Of a stretch of DNA of 64,000 nucleotides, positions 49,349-57,637 are shown piece by piece. Numbering within the stretch: position 1 is the first letter of the stretch; each line of letters starts with the position of its first letter. The notes beneath the pieces were generated by a model. That model did not search any database. It was not told the origin of the DNA and saw only the letters and a program-made list of their open reading frames with translations. Origin of the DNA: Hymenobacter armeniacus (GTDB taxonomy: Bacteria > Bacteroidota > Bacteroidia > Cytophagales > Hymenobacteraceae); the NCBI RefSeq assembly GCF_014699055.1, contig NZ_JACXAC010000005.1:599017-663016 (forward strand), read 5' to 3'. Position numbers and translations under genes: made by a program.

Positions 49349-49729
49349 ATGAAAAGCACGTTGGTCCGGCAGGATTCAGACACATTGGCAGATTTGGTCA
49401 TCCGCGGGATGCAGGACAAAAAAGCGTCCGACATCGTGGTGCTGAATTTGAAGGAATTAAAAAACGCCGTGGCAGATTATTTCATCATCTGCTCGGCCAA
49501 TTCTGATACCCAACTCGACGCCGTGGCCCGCTCGGTAGAAGAGGAGATTGAAAAAGTAACCGGCGAAAGCCCTTGGCAAACCGAAGGCCGTACCAACCGC
49601 GAGTGGGTGCTGCTCGACTACGTGGACGTAGTGGTGCACGTGTTTCTGCGCGACCGCCGCAAGTTCTACGCCCTCGAAGAGCTGTGGGGCGACGCCGACA
49701 TCCGCTACGTGGAAGCGGAGCCGGCCTAA
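49349..49729 (+). CDS. rsfS: Ribosome silencing factor RsfS
   Basis: A 126-residue protein of the RsfS/Iojap family that binds ribosomal protein L14 (uL14) and blocks subunit joining when nutrients are short. Family stretches are visible: KKASDIVVLNLKELKNAVAD, YFIICSANSDTQLDAVARSV, GRTNREWVLLDYVDVVVHVF and YALEELWGDAD. Length and order are normal. It lies upstream of ftsH in the same direction, an order common in Bacteroidota, but here the two are separated by inverted repeat B7. Confidence 0.95.
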   Translation: MKSTLVRQDSDTLADLVIRGMQDKKASDIVVLNLKELKNAVADYFIICSANSDTQLDAVARSVEEEIEKVTGESPWQTEGRTNREWVLLDYVDVVVHVFLRDRRKFYALEELWGDADIRYVEAEPA

Positions 49730-49758
49730 GGATTGGCCTGGGGCCTACAACGAATTAG

Positions 49759-49873
49759 GAACGTCCTGCTGAGCGCAGCCGAAGCATCTCTCCCGCGTAA
49801 CTAATCCTGATGATTGGATTACTCCCGTAGCAGAGATGCTTCGACTGCGCTGCGCTCCGCTCAGCATGACGTT
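49759..49873. repeat. Family B inverted repeat, copy B7 (asymmetric arms)
   Basis: Left arm from 49759 (GAACGTCCTGCTGAGCGCAG) returns inverted to 49873. The right arm is longer by an internal TGCGC duplication (CTGCGCTGCGCTCCGCTC). It lies between rsfS and ftsH. Confidence 0.85.
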
Positions 49874-50002
49874 CTCTTTTTCTCGAAAATCCAACTTCGC
49901 CCAAAATAAAACCGTCCTTCGCGCGTCTTCTGCATGGCCGAACATTTGCTTCTGAGGCGGTGTTAGGCCCGTAGTTATACCTGATTTAAAGTAGCTATTT
50001 TC

Positions 50003-52120
50003 ATGTCGGATAAAAATCCCAACAACAAGAAAAAGAAGCCCCTGACGCCGGCGCCCAATCCGCGGCCGGGCTTGCAACTGTGGGTGCTGGCCGGCTTGCT
50101 CGTGTTCGTGTTCGGCGTGCTGGTGATGAACAGCATGAACGCGCCGGCCAAAATCAACCAGCAGCGCTTCGAAACCATGCTCGCCGCCGGCGACGTGAAG
50201 GAAATCACCATCATCAGCAACCAGAAGCTGGTGGAGGTGAAGCTGAAGCCGGAAGCCCAGGAGAAGTACAAGCAGGAACTCACGCGCCGCACGCCTTTTG
50301 GGGCCAGCGGCACGGGCGGGGCGCAGTTTTATTTCCCCGTGGTCGATGCCAAGCTCTTCCAGGAAGACCTCGACAAATTGCAAAAAGACGTGGCGGCCGG
50401 CCAGCGCCTGCCCCTCAACATTGAAGAGCGCAACAGTCCCGGCGACTACATCTGGAACTACGGTTTCATCGTGCTGATGATAGTCGGGTTCTGGTTCCTG
50501 ATGCGCCGCATGGGCAGCGCCGGTGGCCCCGGTGGTCAAATTTTCAGCATCGGCAAGAGCCGCGCCGCCCTGTTTGAAGGCGGCGACAAGGTGAAAATTA
50601 CCTTCAAAGACGTGGCCGGCCTCGAAGAGGCCAAAGAGGAAGTACAGGAGATTGTGGAATTCTTGAAGAACCCCAGCAAGTTCACCATCCTCGGCGGCAA
50701 GATTCCGAAAGGTGCCTTGCTCGTAGGTCCTCCCGGTACCGGTAAAACCTTGCTGGCCAAAGCCGTAGCCGGCGAGGCCGACGTGCCGTTCTTCTCGCTG
50801 TCGGGCTCCGACTTCGTGGAGATGTTCGTGGGCGTGGGCGCGGCCCGCGTGCGCGACTTGTTTAAGCAAGCTAAAGCCAAAGCGCCCTGCATCATCTTCA
50901 TCGACGAGATTGACGCCGTGGGCCGCAGCCGTTCGCGCGGCTCGGTGCCCGGCGGCAACGACGAGCGCGAGAACACCCTGAACTCGCTGCTGGTGGAAAT
51001 GGACGGCTTCGGCACCGACTCCGGGGTTATCATCCTGGCCGCTACCAACCGCCCCGATACCCTGGACTCGGCCCTGCTGCGTCCGGGCCGTTTCGACCGT
51101 CAAATCAGCATCGACAAGCCGGACATTAACGGCCGCACCGAGATTTTCAACGTGCACCTCAAGCCGCTGACGCTGGGCCCCGACGTGGACGCCCGCCGTC
51201 TGTCGGCTCAGACGCCGGGCTTTGCCGGCGCCGAGATTGCCAACGTCTGCAACGAGGCCGCCCTCATCGCCGCCCGCCGCGACAAGAAGTTCATCACTGA
51301 CCAGGACTTCACCGACGCCATCGACCGCGTGATTGGGGGCTTAGAGAAGAAAAACAAAATCATTTCGCCCGGCGAAAAGCGCATCGTGGCCTATCACGAA
51401 GCCGGCCACGCCATTGCGGGCTGGTTCCTGGAGCACGTCGACCCGCTGGTGAAAGTGAGCATCGTGCCGCGCGGGGTGGCCGCGCTGGGCTACGCGCAGT
51501 ACTTGCCGAAAGAGCAGTTTCTGTACAACACCGAGCAGCTAATTGACGAAATGTGCATGGCCCTGGGCGGCCGCGCCGCCGAGGAACTGGTGTTCGGTAA
51601 GATTTCGACCGGTGCCCTGAGCGACCTGGAGCGCATCACCAAGATGGCCTACTCCATCGTGACGATGTACGGCATGAACGCCAAGCTCGGCAACGTGTCG
51701 TTCTACGACTCGAAAGGCCAGAACGAGTACGGTTTTTCGAAGCCCTATTCGGAAGCTACTTCGCAGATGATTGACGAGGAAGTGCGCAGCATCATCGACC
51801 AGGCGTACACTCGCACGAAGGAGCTGCTCACCGAGCGCCGCCACGAGTTGGAGGTGATTGCAAAGGAGCTGCTAGAGAAGGAAGTGCTGCAGCAGGAAGA
51901 CCTGACCCGCCTCGTGGGCCCGCGCCCCTTCGCTACCCAAACCAACTACCAGGCCCACATGGCCGGCACCGACCGCAGCGAGACCGCCAGCGAGGTGAAA
52001 GGCGAGCAGGCCGCCGGCGGCAAGCTCGGCAACGACCTGCCCGACCTGAACCTGCCGGGCCTGAACGACGACCACAACAACGAGGCATCGGCCCCCAGCG
52101 GCAGCGCCGTGGCCGGGTAG
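50003..52120 (+). CDS. ftsH: ATP-dependent zinc metalloprotease FtsH
   Basis: A 705-residue membrane AAA+ protease that extracts and degrades damaged membrane proteins and short-lived regulators. Two membrane helices (about residues 30-50 and 150-170) flank a periplasmic domain. Walker A is GPPGTGKT (242-249), Walker B is CIIFIDEIDAVG, the second region of homology is TNRPDTLDSALLRPGRFDRQ, and the zinc site is HEAGH at 465-469 with a distant Asp ligand. The N-terminus is basic and lysine-rich before the first helix. The C-terminal tail after residue 640 is variable and acidic. A terminator follows 25 bases after the stop. Confidence 0.97.
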   Translation: MSDKNPNNKKKKPLTPAPNPRPGLQLWVLAGLLVFVFGVLVMNSMNAPAKINQQRFETMLAAGDVKEITIISNQKLVEVKLKPEAQEKYKQELTRRTPFGASGTGGAQFYFPVVDAKLFQEDLDKLQKDVAAGQRLPLNIEERNSPGDYIWNYGFIVLMIVGFWFLMRRMGSAGGPGGQIFSIGKSRAALFEGGDKVKITFKDVAGLEEAKEEVQEIVEFLKNPSKFTILGGKIPKGALLVGPPGTGKTLLAKAVAGEADVPFFSLSGSDFVEMFVGVGAARVRDLFKQAKAKAPCIIFIDEIDAVGRSRSRGSVPGGNDERENTLNSLLVEMDGFGTDSGVIILAATNRPDTLDSALLRPGRFDRQISIDKPDINGRTEIFNVHLKPLTLGPDVDARRLSAQTPGFAGAEIANVCNEAALIAARRDKKFITDQDFTDAIDRVIGGLEKKNKIISPGEKRIVAYHEAGHAIAGWFLEHVDPLVKVSIVPRGVAALGYAQYLPKEQFLYNTEQLIDEMCMALGGRAAEELVFGKISTGALSDLERITKMAYSIVTMYGMNAKLGNVSFYDSKGQNEYGFSKPYSEATSQMIDEEVRSIIDQAYTRTKELLTERRHELEVIAKELLEKEVLQQEDLTRLVGPRPFATQTNYQAHMAGTDRSETASEVKGEQAAGGKLGNDLPDLNLPGLNDDHNNEASAPSGSAVAG

Positions 52121-52145
52121 TAGCGCAGGCTGAAGCCTATTCTGG

Positions 52146-52177
52146 AAAGCCGGCCCCGCCACGGGCCGGCTTTTTTT
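52146..52177 (+). terminator. Terminator of ftsH
   Basis: Perfect 11-bp stem (52146-52156 with 63-73), loop CGCCAC, seven T residues at 52171-52177. Confidence 0.88.
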
Positions 52178-52199
52178 GTGAAACCTTCCGGTACTTTTG
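52171..52199 (+). promoter_or_regulatory. Promoter of the LUD-domain gene, overlapping the ftsH terminator
   Basis: TACTTTTG at 52192-52199 matches the -7 element exactly. The T run of the ftsH terminator lies about 18 bases upstream and may serve as the TTT(G) -33 element. The ATG follows only four bases after the -7 box. Confidence 0.5.
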
Positions 52200-52203
52200 T
52201 TTT

Positions 52204-52866
52204 ATGTCCGAATCTTCCCGAAACGCGGTACTGGCCCGCATTCGCCAGGGGCTGGCGGCCGGCCCGGCCCAGTTACCGCCGCGGCCCGATTTTGCCGCGC
52301 CCGTGCACCCGCCGCTGGGCAACGCTGACCCGGTGGTGGCTTTTGCGGAGAGCTTCCAGCGGGTGGGAGGGGAATTCTACTACTGCGAGTCGCTGCCGCA
52401 CCTGGCGGTGCAGCTGGCGGGGTTCCGGCAGCGGCAGCAGGTGGGCATCCCGTTTGTGTGGGAGCCCGAGCTGCAGGCCCTGCTCTACAAGGCCGGCGTA
52501 GCCTTTCGGGCCGATGAAACCGAATTTATCGAACACGCTGATTTAAGCCTGACTTCCTGCGAGGCCCTGGTGGCCCGCACCGGCAGCGTGCTGGTGTCGG
52601 GCGCCACCGGCAGCGGACGGCGGCTGAGCATCTATCCCGACCAGCACCTGGTGCTGGCCCGGCCCAGCCAGGTGGTGGCCGAAATCGGCGATGCGCTGCA
52701 AGTGATGCAGACGCGCTACGGCGCGCAACCGCCCTCCATGGTGTCGCTCACCACCGGCCCCAGCCGCACGGCGGACATTGAAAAAACCTTGGTGCTGGGC
52801 GCCCACGGCCCGCGCCGCATTGCCTTGTTTTTGCTCGAAGACGACGCTGAACTTCTGTCTGCATGA
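52204..52866 (+). CDS. LUD-domain protein (LutC/YkgG family)
   Basis: A 220-residue cytosolic protein. The LUD domain occupies about residues 50-210, with the conserved ends SCEALVARTGSVLVSGATGS (about 117-136) and SLTTGPSRTADIEKTLVLGA (about 181-200), the latter being the diagnostic LutC stretch followed by HGPRR. In other bacteria LutC acts with LutA and LutB in lactate oxidation; those partners are not in the window. In Bacteroidota a lone LUD gene next to ftsH is common (recollection). The TGA stop overlaps the next gene's ATG (ATGA, 52863-52866), so translation is coupled. Confidence 0.9.
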   Translation: MSESSRNAVLARIRQGLAAGPAQLPPRPDFAAPVHPPLGNADPVVAFAESFQRVGGEFYYCESLPHLAVQLAGFRQRQQVGIPFVWEPELQALLYKAGVAFRADETEFIEHADLSLTSCEALVARTGSVLVSGATGSGRRLSIYPDQHLVLARPSQVVAEIGDALQVMQTRYGAQPPSMVSLTTGPSRTADIEKTLVLGAHGPRRIALFLLEDDAELLSA

Positions 52867-53645
52867 AGCAAGCTCTCACCCTGCCCGACCTGGCCCTGCC
52901 GCCCGGCAAAAAGGTCTACTTCGCTTCCGACTTTCACCTGGGCGCGCCCAATGCGGCGGCATCGCTGGAGCGGGAGAAGCGCATCGTGCGCTGGCTCGAC
53001 GCCGCGGCCCGCGACGCGGCCGCCATCTACCTGCTGGGCGACCTGTTCGATTTCTGGTTTGAGTATCGGCACGCCGTGCCGCGCGGCTTCATTCGGCTGC
53101 AGGGCAAGCTGGCGGAGCTGACCGATGCCGGCCTGCCCATCACCATTTTCACCGGCAACCACGACATGTGGATGTTTGGCTACTTCACGCAGGAAATGGG
53201 CATTCCGGTGCTGCGCCGGGAAGTGTCGCAGCGCATTGGCAACCAACTGTTTCACATTGGCCACGGCGATGGACTGGGGCCGAAGGACTACAGCTACAAG
53301 GCCCTGAAGCGGGTGTTCACTTCCTCGTTGGCGCAGTGGCTGTTTGCGCGGCTGCACCCCAACTTCGGCATCGGCATGGCCAACCGCTGGAGCCGCCGCA
53401 GCCGCATGCAGGCGGGCAAGGACGACACCAAGTATTTCGGCGACGAAGAATGGCTGCTGCAATACTGCCGCGAGGTCGAAACCCGTTCTCACCACGACTA
53501 CTACGTGTTCGGGCACCGGCACCTGCCGCTCGATGTGGAAGTGGCCGCGGGCAGCCGCTACATCAACCTGGGCGAATGGGTCAATTATTGCAGCTATGGC
53601 GTGTATGACGGTAATGCATTGGCCCTGCGGCATTTTGAGCAATAG
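52863..53645 (+). CDS. lpxH: UDP-2,3-diacylglucosamine diphosphatase-like phosphoesterase (LpxH family)
   Basis: A 260-residue calcineurin-type phosphoesterase. The five metal-binding blocks are present: ASDFHLGAP (DxH), LLGDLFDFWFEY, FTGNHDMWMF (GNHD), FHIGHGDGLG and YVFGHRHLPLD (GHxH). The DLFDFWFEY variant and the GDGLGPKDYSYK loop are typical of LpxH-like proteins of Bacteroidota, which remove UMP from UDP-diacylglucosamine in lipid A synthesis. It overlaps the LUD gene by four bases. A secreted propeller-like protein gene follows 13 bases later, so the three genes form one transcript. Confidence 0.9.
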   Translation: MKQALTLPDLALPPGKKVYFASDFHLGAPNAAASLEREKRIVRWLDAAARDAAAIYLLGDLFDFWFEYRHAVPRGFIRLQGKLAELTDAGLPITIFTGNHDMWMFGYFTQEMGIPVLRREVSQRIGNQLFHIGHGDGLGPKDYSYKALKRVFTSSLAQWLFARLHPNFGIGMANRWSRRSRMQAGKDDTKYFGDEEWLLQYCREVETRSHHDYYVFGHRHLPLDVEVAAGSRYINLGEWVNYCSYGVYDGNALALRHFEQ

Positions 53646-53658
53646 CGCGCTTTGGCGC

Positions 53659-54582
53659 ATGCGCGCCGTTCAACTCCTGGCACTTGGTTCTGGGCTTTTG
53701 GCGCTGAACCCAGCCCGCGCCCAAGTCACCGTTCCTTCCGCCGCTTCCACGGCCCCGGCTTCCAAACAGGTGGTCTCCCCGGTGCAGCCGGCCCCCGCGC
53801 CGTCGGCTGCCGGGGCCGCCCTCACTGCCGCGCCGTGGAAACTCCTTCGCGACATCAAGCTGCCCAACCCCGGTGCGGCTTCGCTCGACCGGCGCGGCGC
53901 CCTCTACGTGGCCGATGCCGACAACAACCTGCGCCAGTTCGGGCCTGAAGGCCTGCCGCTGACCACCTACGCCCCGGCCCAGCCCGGCCACGCCGCCCAG
54001 GTCGAGGCCTGGAACGTGACCACCACCCTCGTCTTCAACGACGACCGGCAGCAACTCGTCTTGCTCGACCGTTTCCTGGCGCCTATTTCCGAAGTGCGGC
54101 TGGCCGATTACGTGGACGGCACCATCCGGGCGGCCACCCTGGCGCCCGACAACCGCATCTGGCTGCTCGACGAAAGCAACCTCGTGCTGCGCCAGTTCGA
54201 CCCCAACACCCAGCGTTTGCTCCAAAACACCCCGCTCGATTTGCTGATTGGCCGCTCGCGGCCCGACTTCCGCTTCCTGCGCCAGTACCAGAACAACCTC
54301 TACCTCGTGGACCGCAGCACGGGCATCTACGTGTTCGATAATTTCGGGAGCTACAAGAAGAAGCTGCCCTTCACCGGGCTGAGCATGATAGGCTTTCGGG
54401 GCGATGAGCTGTATTACCTCGACGCCGGAGCCCTGCATTTTTTCAACCTCTACACCCTGGCCGAGCGGCGCGTGGCCCTGCCCGCCGGCCTCGACCCGGC
54501 GGCCGTGCGCCAGGTGCTGGTGGGCGAAACGTACGCCTATATTTTCACGGCGGCGGGAGTGGCAGTGTATCAGCTGAACTGA
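53659..54582 (+). CDS. Exported beta-propeller-like protein of unknown function
   Basis: A 307-residue protein from ATG 53659, with a signal peptide (VQLLALGSGLLALNPARA). An Ala/Pro/Ser-rich linker follows (about residues 25-60), then repeating strand patterns every 40 or so residues: LDRRGALYVADADNNLRQFG, LAPDNRIWLLDESNLVLRQF, QNNLYLVDRSTGIYVFDNFG, FRGDELYYLDAGALHFFNLY. This is the look of a six-bladed propeller. No catalytic site or sorting domain is seen. It is the last gene behind lpxH. A role in the envelope is inferred from that context only. Confidence 0.75.
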   Translation: MRAVQLLALGSGLLALNPARAQVTVPSAASTAPASKQVVSPVQPAPAPSAAGAALTAAPWKLLRDIKLPNPGAASLDRRGALYVADADNNLRQFGPEGLPLTTYAPAQPGHAAQVEAWNVTTTLVFNDDRQQLVLLDRFLAPISEVRLADYVDGTIRAATLAPDNRIWLLDESNLVLRQFDPNTQRLLQNTPLDLLIGRSRPDFRFLRQYQNNLYLVDRSTGIYVFDNFGSYKKKLPFTGLSMIGFRGDELYYLDAGALHFFNLYTLAERRVALPAGLDPAAVRQVLVGETYAYIFTAAGVAVYQLN

Positions 54583-54692
54583 CCGGCTCTACGGTCGAGT
54601 TTGTTGGTAAGGGAGGGCGGGCATCGGTAACCCGGCCGAAACAGGCCCGTTAGGAACAGGAGTTCTTCCTTTCCACTTCCAATTCCCTTTTC

Positions 54693-55859
54693 ATGAAAGC
54701 TCTACGCATTCACGGTGCCCGCGACGTGCGGGTCGACAACGTTGACGACCCCGAAATTCAGGACTCACGCGATGCCATCATCCGCGTCACCAGCACGGCC
54801 ATTTGCGGGTCCGACCTGCACATCTACAACGGCAGCATTCCGCAGCCCCGGCCCATGACCTTGGGCCACGAGTTCATGGGCATTGTGGAGGAAGTGGGCA
54901 AAGGCGTCAAAAACCTCAAGCGCGGCGACCGGGTGGTGGTGCCGTTTCCCATTGCCTGCGGCCACTGCCTGTTTTGCGACCACGACCTGCCCGGCCACTG
55001 CGAAAACTCCAACCCCGAGCACTACGGCCCCGAAGGCGGCCTGATGACCGAAAAAGGCGGCGCCTTGTTTGGCTACACGGATTTGTACGGCGGCTACGAC
55101 GGCGGCCAGGCCGAGTACGCCCGCGTGCCCTACGCCGACTACGGCCCCCGCAAAGTGCCTGACAACCTGACCGACGAGCAGGTGCTCTTCCTCACCGACA
55201 TCTTCCCCACGGGCTATTCCGGCATCGACTGGGCCAACGTGAAGGGCGGCGAAACGGTGGCCATCTTCGGCGCCGGCCCGGTGGGCATCATGGCCGCCAA
55301 GTCGGCCTGGCTGCGCGGCGCCTCGCGCGTCATGATTGTGGACACCCAGCAGTACCGCCTCAACCTGGCCGCCAAAGCCGCCCGCGCCGAAGGCATCCTC
55401 TGGGAAAGCCACGACCAGGTGGTGGACGAAATCCGCAGCAAGACCCGCGGCTACGGTGCCGATGTGGTGGTGGAAGCCGTGGGCTTTGAGCCCGACCGCA
55501 GCCTCGGCGACCGCGCCAAGGCCGTCATCAACCTCGAAAAAGGCTCCGACAAGGTGATGCTGGCCTGCTTCAGCGCCGTGCGCCGGGGTGGGTTTGTGTC
55601 CATCCTGGGCGTGTATTCCTCGCCCTTCGACAACTTCCCCATCCACCAGATTTTCGACAAGGGCATCATCATCCAGGCCGGCCAGGCGCCCGCCCATAAG
55701 CATATCGACAAGCTGCTGAAGCACGTGTCGGATGGCGACGTGCGGCTCGACGACATCATTTCGCACCGCCTGCCGCTTTCGCAAGCCCCCCACGGCTATG
55801 ACATCTTTCGTCACAAAAAGGACAACTGCACCAAAGTGGTGCTGAAGCCGGGGATGTAG
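54693..55859 (+). CDS. Zinc-dependent alcohol dehydrogenase (formaldehyde-dehydrogenase-like)
   Basis: A 388-residue medium-chain dehydrogenase. The catalytic zinc ligands are in STAICGSDLHIYNG (Cys) and TLGHEFMGIVEEVG (His, Glu). The structural zinc loop is CGHCLFCDHDLPGHCEN with four Cys. The NAD-binding site is VAIFGAGPVGIMAAKSAWLR, followed by MIVDTQQYRLNLA, with an Asp that prefers NAD. The long insertion GYTDLYGGYDGGQAEYARVP resembles glutathione-independent formaldehyde dehydrogenases. The true substrate is unknown. A strong terminator follows, so the gene is transcribed alone. Confidence 0.92.
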   Translation: MKALRIHGARDVRVDNVDDPEIQDSRDAIIRVTSTAICGSDLHIYNGSIPQPRPMTLGHEFMGIVEEVGKGVKNLKRGDRVVVPFPIACGHCLFCDHDLPGHCENSNPEHYGPEGGLMTEKGGALFGYTDLYGGYDGGQAEYARVPYADYGPRKVPDNLTDEQVLFLTDIFPTGYSGIDWANVKGGETVAIFGAGPVGIMAAKSAWLRGASRVMIVDTQQYRLNLAAKAARAEGILWESHDQVVDEIRSKTRGYGADVVVEAVGFEPDRSLGDRAKAVINLEKGSDKVMLACFSAVRRGGFVSILGVYSSPFDNFPIHQIFDKGIIIQAGQAPAHKHIDKLLKHVSDGDVRLDDIISHRLPLSQAPHGYDIFRHKKDNCTKVVLKPGM

Positions 55860-55900
55860 TAAACCGCGTTACTGAAAGTCCCGGGCCTAACGGCTCAGCA

Positions 55901-55932
55901 AACGCCCCGACCTTGCCGGTCGGGGCGTTTTT
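55901..55932 (+). terminator. Terminator of the alcohol dehydrogenase gene
   Basis: Perfect 12-bp stem AACGCCCCGACC/GGTCGGGGCGTT, loop TTGCC, then TTTTT. Confidence 0.9.
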
Positions 55933-56026
55933 ATTCAGTGATAGGCAGACTTAATGCTTATTGCATATAATAAACTATATATTTAACTTTATTCCGAAAA
56001 TAGGTTCACTTGTCACGTTACTTCCT

Positions 56027-57262
56027 ATGAAAACCTTGCTCTGGGGCTTGTTGCTGGCCTTCCCTCTTGCAAGCCGGGCCCAAAGCGTGGGCATTGGCAC
56101 CACCACGCCCGATGCCTCCGCCGTGCTCGACATGCGCACCACCACGCAGGGCCTGCTGCCGCCCCGCATGAGCGCGGCCCAACGCCAGGCCATTGCCAAT
56201 CCGGCCCAGGGCCTGCTCGTGTACCAAACCGACGGTTCCGTGGGCCTTTACGTGTACGCGGGCCTGACCTGGCGCAACCTGACCGACGGCCGCATCCCCG
56301 ACGCCAACGGCTCGACGGCGCCGCCCAACGGGGGCGTGGTGAGCACGTTCAACTCCTCGACGCTTCCGCGCCCCACCGGAGTGGCCGTCGGCGAGACCGG
56401 CACCGTGTACGCGTCCGATGTGAACTACCACATCCTCGTGCAGTTTCCGGTTTCCGGGCCGGGCACGGTGCTGGCCGGTGCAGTCACGGCCGGCTACGCC
56501 GACGGCACGGGCGTGGCCGCTAAATTCAACACCCCCACCGGCGTGGCCGTTGACGCCAACGGCACCGTGTACGTGGCCGACCAGGCCAATAATTGCATCC
56601 GCAAGGTCACGGCCGCGGGCGTGACCACGACGCTGGCCGGCTCGACCACGGCCGGCTCGGCCGACGGCACGGGACCGGCTGCCGGCTTCAACTTGCCGAC
56701 GGGCATCGCTGTGGACCTCACCGGGGCCCTGTACGTGGCCGATAAGGGCAATAACCGCATCCGCAAAATCACCCCGGCGGGCGTGGTGACCACGCTGGCC
56801 GGCTCGGGCACGGCCGGCGCGGCCGACGGCGTGGGCGCGGCCGCCAGCTTTAACGCCCCGGCGGGCGTGGCCGTCGATGCCCTCGGCACGGTGTACGTGG
56901 CCGACCAAGGCAACCACCGCATCCGCCGCATCACCGCGGCCGGCGTGGTCAGCACGTTGGCGGGCTCGGGCGCGGCGACGTTTGCCGACGGCACGGGCGC
57001 GGCCGCCAGCTTCAATTCGCCTTCGGGGATGGCCGTCGATGCGGGGGGCACCGTGTATGTGGCCGACCAGCTCAACCACCGCATCCGCCGCGTCACCCCA
57101 GCGGGGGTAACGACGACGCTGGCCGGCTCCGGCACCGTCGGCAGCACCGACGGCACGGGGACGAATGCCTCGTTTAACACCCCCACCGGCATCGCCATCA
57201 CGGCGGCGGGCACCCTCTACGTGGCCGAACCGCCCACCAACCGCATTCGGGCCATCAAATAG
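56027..57262 (+). CDS. Secreted NHL-repeat beta-propeller protein
   Basis: A 411-residue protein. ATG 56027 opens a signal peptide (TLLWGLLLAFPLASRA). Next comes a Bacteroidota surface-protein head: SVGIGTTTPDASAVLDMRTT, GLLPPRMSAAQRQAIANPAQ and GLLVYQTDGSVGLYVYAG. From residue 120 on, five to six NHL repeats of about 52 residues follow, each built as FNTPTGVAVDANGTVYVADQ, NNxIRKVT, then AAGVTTTLAGSTTAGSADGT. No T9SS sorting domain is present and the protein ends abruptly after NRIRAIK. An NHL fragment with a frameshift lies 142 bases downstream, so the locus may once have been longer. Probably a surface binding protein. Confidence 0.82.
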   Translation: MKTLLWGLLLAFPLASRAQSVGIGTTTPDASAVLDMRTTTQGLLPPRMSAAQRQAIANPAQGLLVYQTDGSVGLYVYAGLTWRNLTDGRIPDANGSTAPPNGGVVSTFNSSTLPRPTGVAVGETGTVYASDVNYHILVQFPVSGPGTVLAGAVTAGYADGTGVAAKFNTPTGVAVDANGTVYVADQANNCIRKVTAAGVTTTLAGSTTAGSADGTGPAAGFNLPTGIAVDLTGALYVADKGNNRIRKITPAGVVTTLAGSGTAGAADGVGAAASFNAPAGVAVDALGTVYVADQGNHRIRRITAAGVVSTLAGSGAATFADGTGAAASFNSPSGMAVDAGGTVYVADQLNHRIRRVTPAGVTTTLAGSGTVGSTDGTGTNASFNTPTGIAITAAGTLYVAEPPTNRIRAIK

Positions 57263-57331
57263 CGGCCCGCGGGCGCCGCCGACGGGCGTGGCCGGGCCGT
57301 TTGGGAATGGGAGCTTATGATTGGTAGACCC

Positions 57332-57401
57332 GGGTCCAGGATTGCGAAACCCGGAGTCCAGGTTTGTGAAACCCGGGCTTCGGTTTGCCAATCCTGGACC
57401 C
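57332..57401. repeat. Short triplicated repeat, two direct and one inverted copy
   Basis: Units of about 22 bases: GTCCAGGATTGCGAAACCCG from 57334, GTCCAGGTTTGTGAAACCCG from 57356, and an inverted third copy. The ends GGGTCCAGGATTG (57332-57344) and CAATCCTGGACCC (57389-57401) are perfect complements. It immediately precedes the NHL remnant. Confidence 0.75.
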
Positions 57402-57404
57402 GGC

Positions 57405-57523
57405 TTTGCTGACGGCCCGGGCACCACCGCCAAATTATTCGGCCCCGCCGGCGTGGCCGTGGACGCCAGCGGGCAGTGTACGTGGGCGATTATATCAACA
57501 ACCGCATCCGGGTGGTCAAATAA
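57405..57523 (+). pseudogene. NHL-repeat remnant with a one-base deletion
   Basis: The frame from 57405 reads FADGPGTTAKLFGPAGVAVD then ASGQ, exactly the NHL repeat pattern of the gene at 56027. After GGGCAG (57471-57476) the match continues in another frame as VYVGDYINNRIRVVK followed by TAA (57521-57523), so one G has been lost. There is no start codon. It is either the end of a former tandem copy or a cut-off last repeat of the upstream gene. Confidence 0.7.
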
Positions 57524-57584
57524 GGCCGGTGCGGTGCGGCAATGCCCCCGGGTTCGGCGCCCGGCGCCTTGTTGGGTTTGGCTT

Positions 57585-57592
57585 TACCTTTG
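57585..57592 (+). promoter_or_regulatory. -7 element of the S8 protease gene
   Basis: TACCTTTG matches TAnnTTTG exactly, 45 bases before the start codon. The -33 spacing is poor. Confidence 0.45.
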
Positions 57593-57637
57593 AAAAGAAG
57601 GCCACGGCCAGCCCCGCAACTCCTTTCTACCAAGCCC

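Noticed and set aside
56460..57250. Tandem DNA repeat array
   Set aside because: The periodicity of about 156 bases is explained by the NHL protein repeats and the units have diverged at the DNA level.
57321..57593. A 90-codon frame taken as a small gene
   Set aside because: It starts inside the triplicated short repeat and covers only part of an NHL unit before running out of frame, so it is a remnant rather than a gene.
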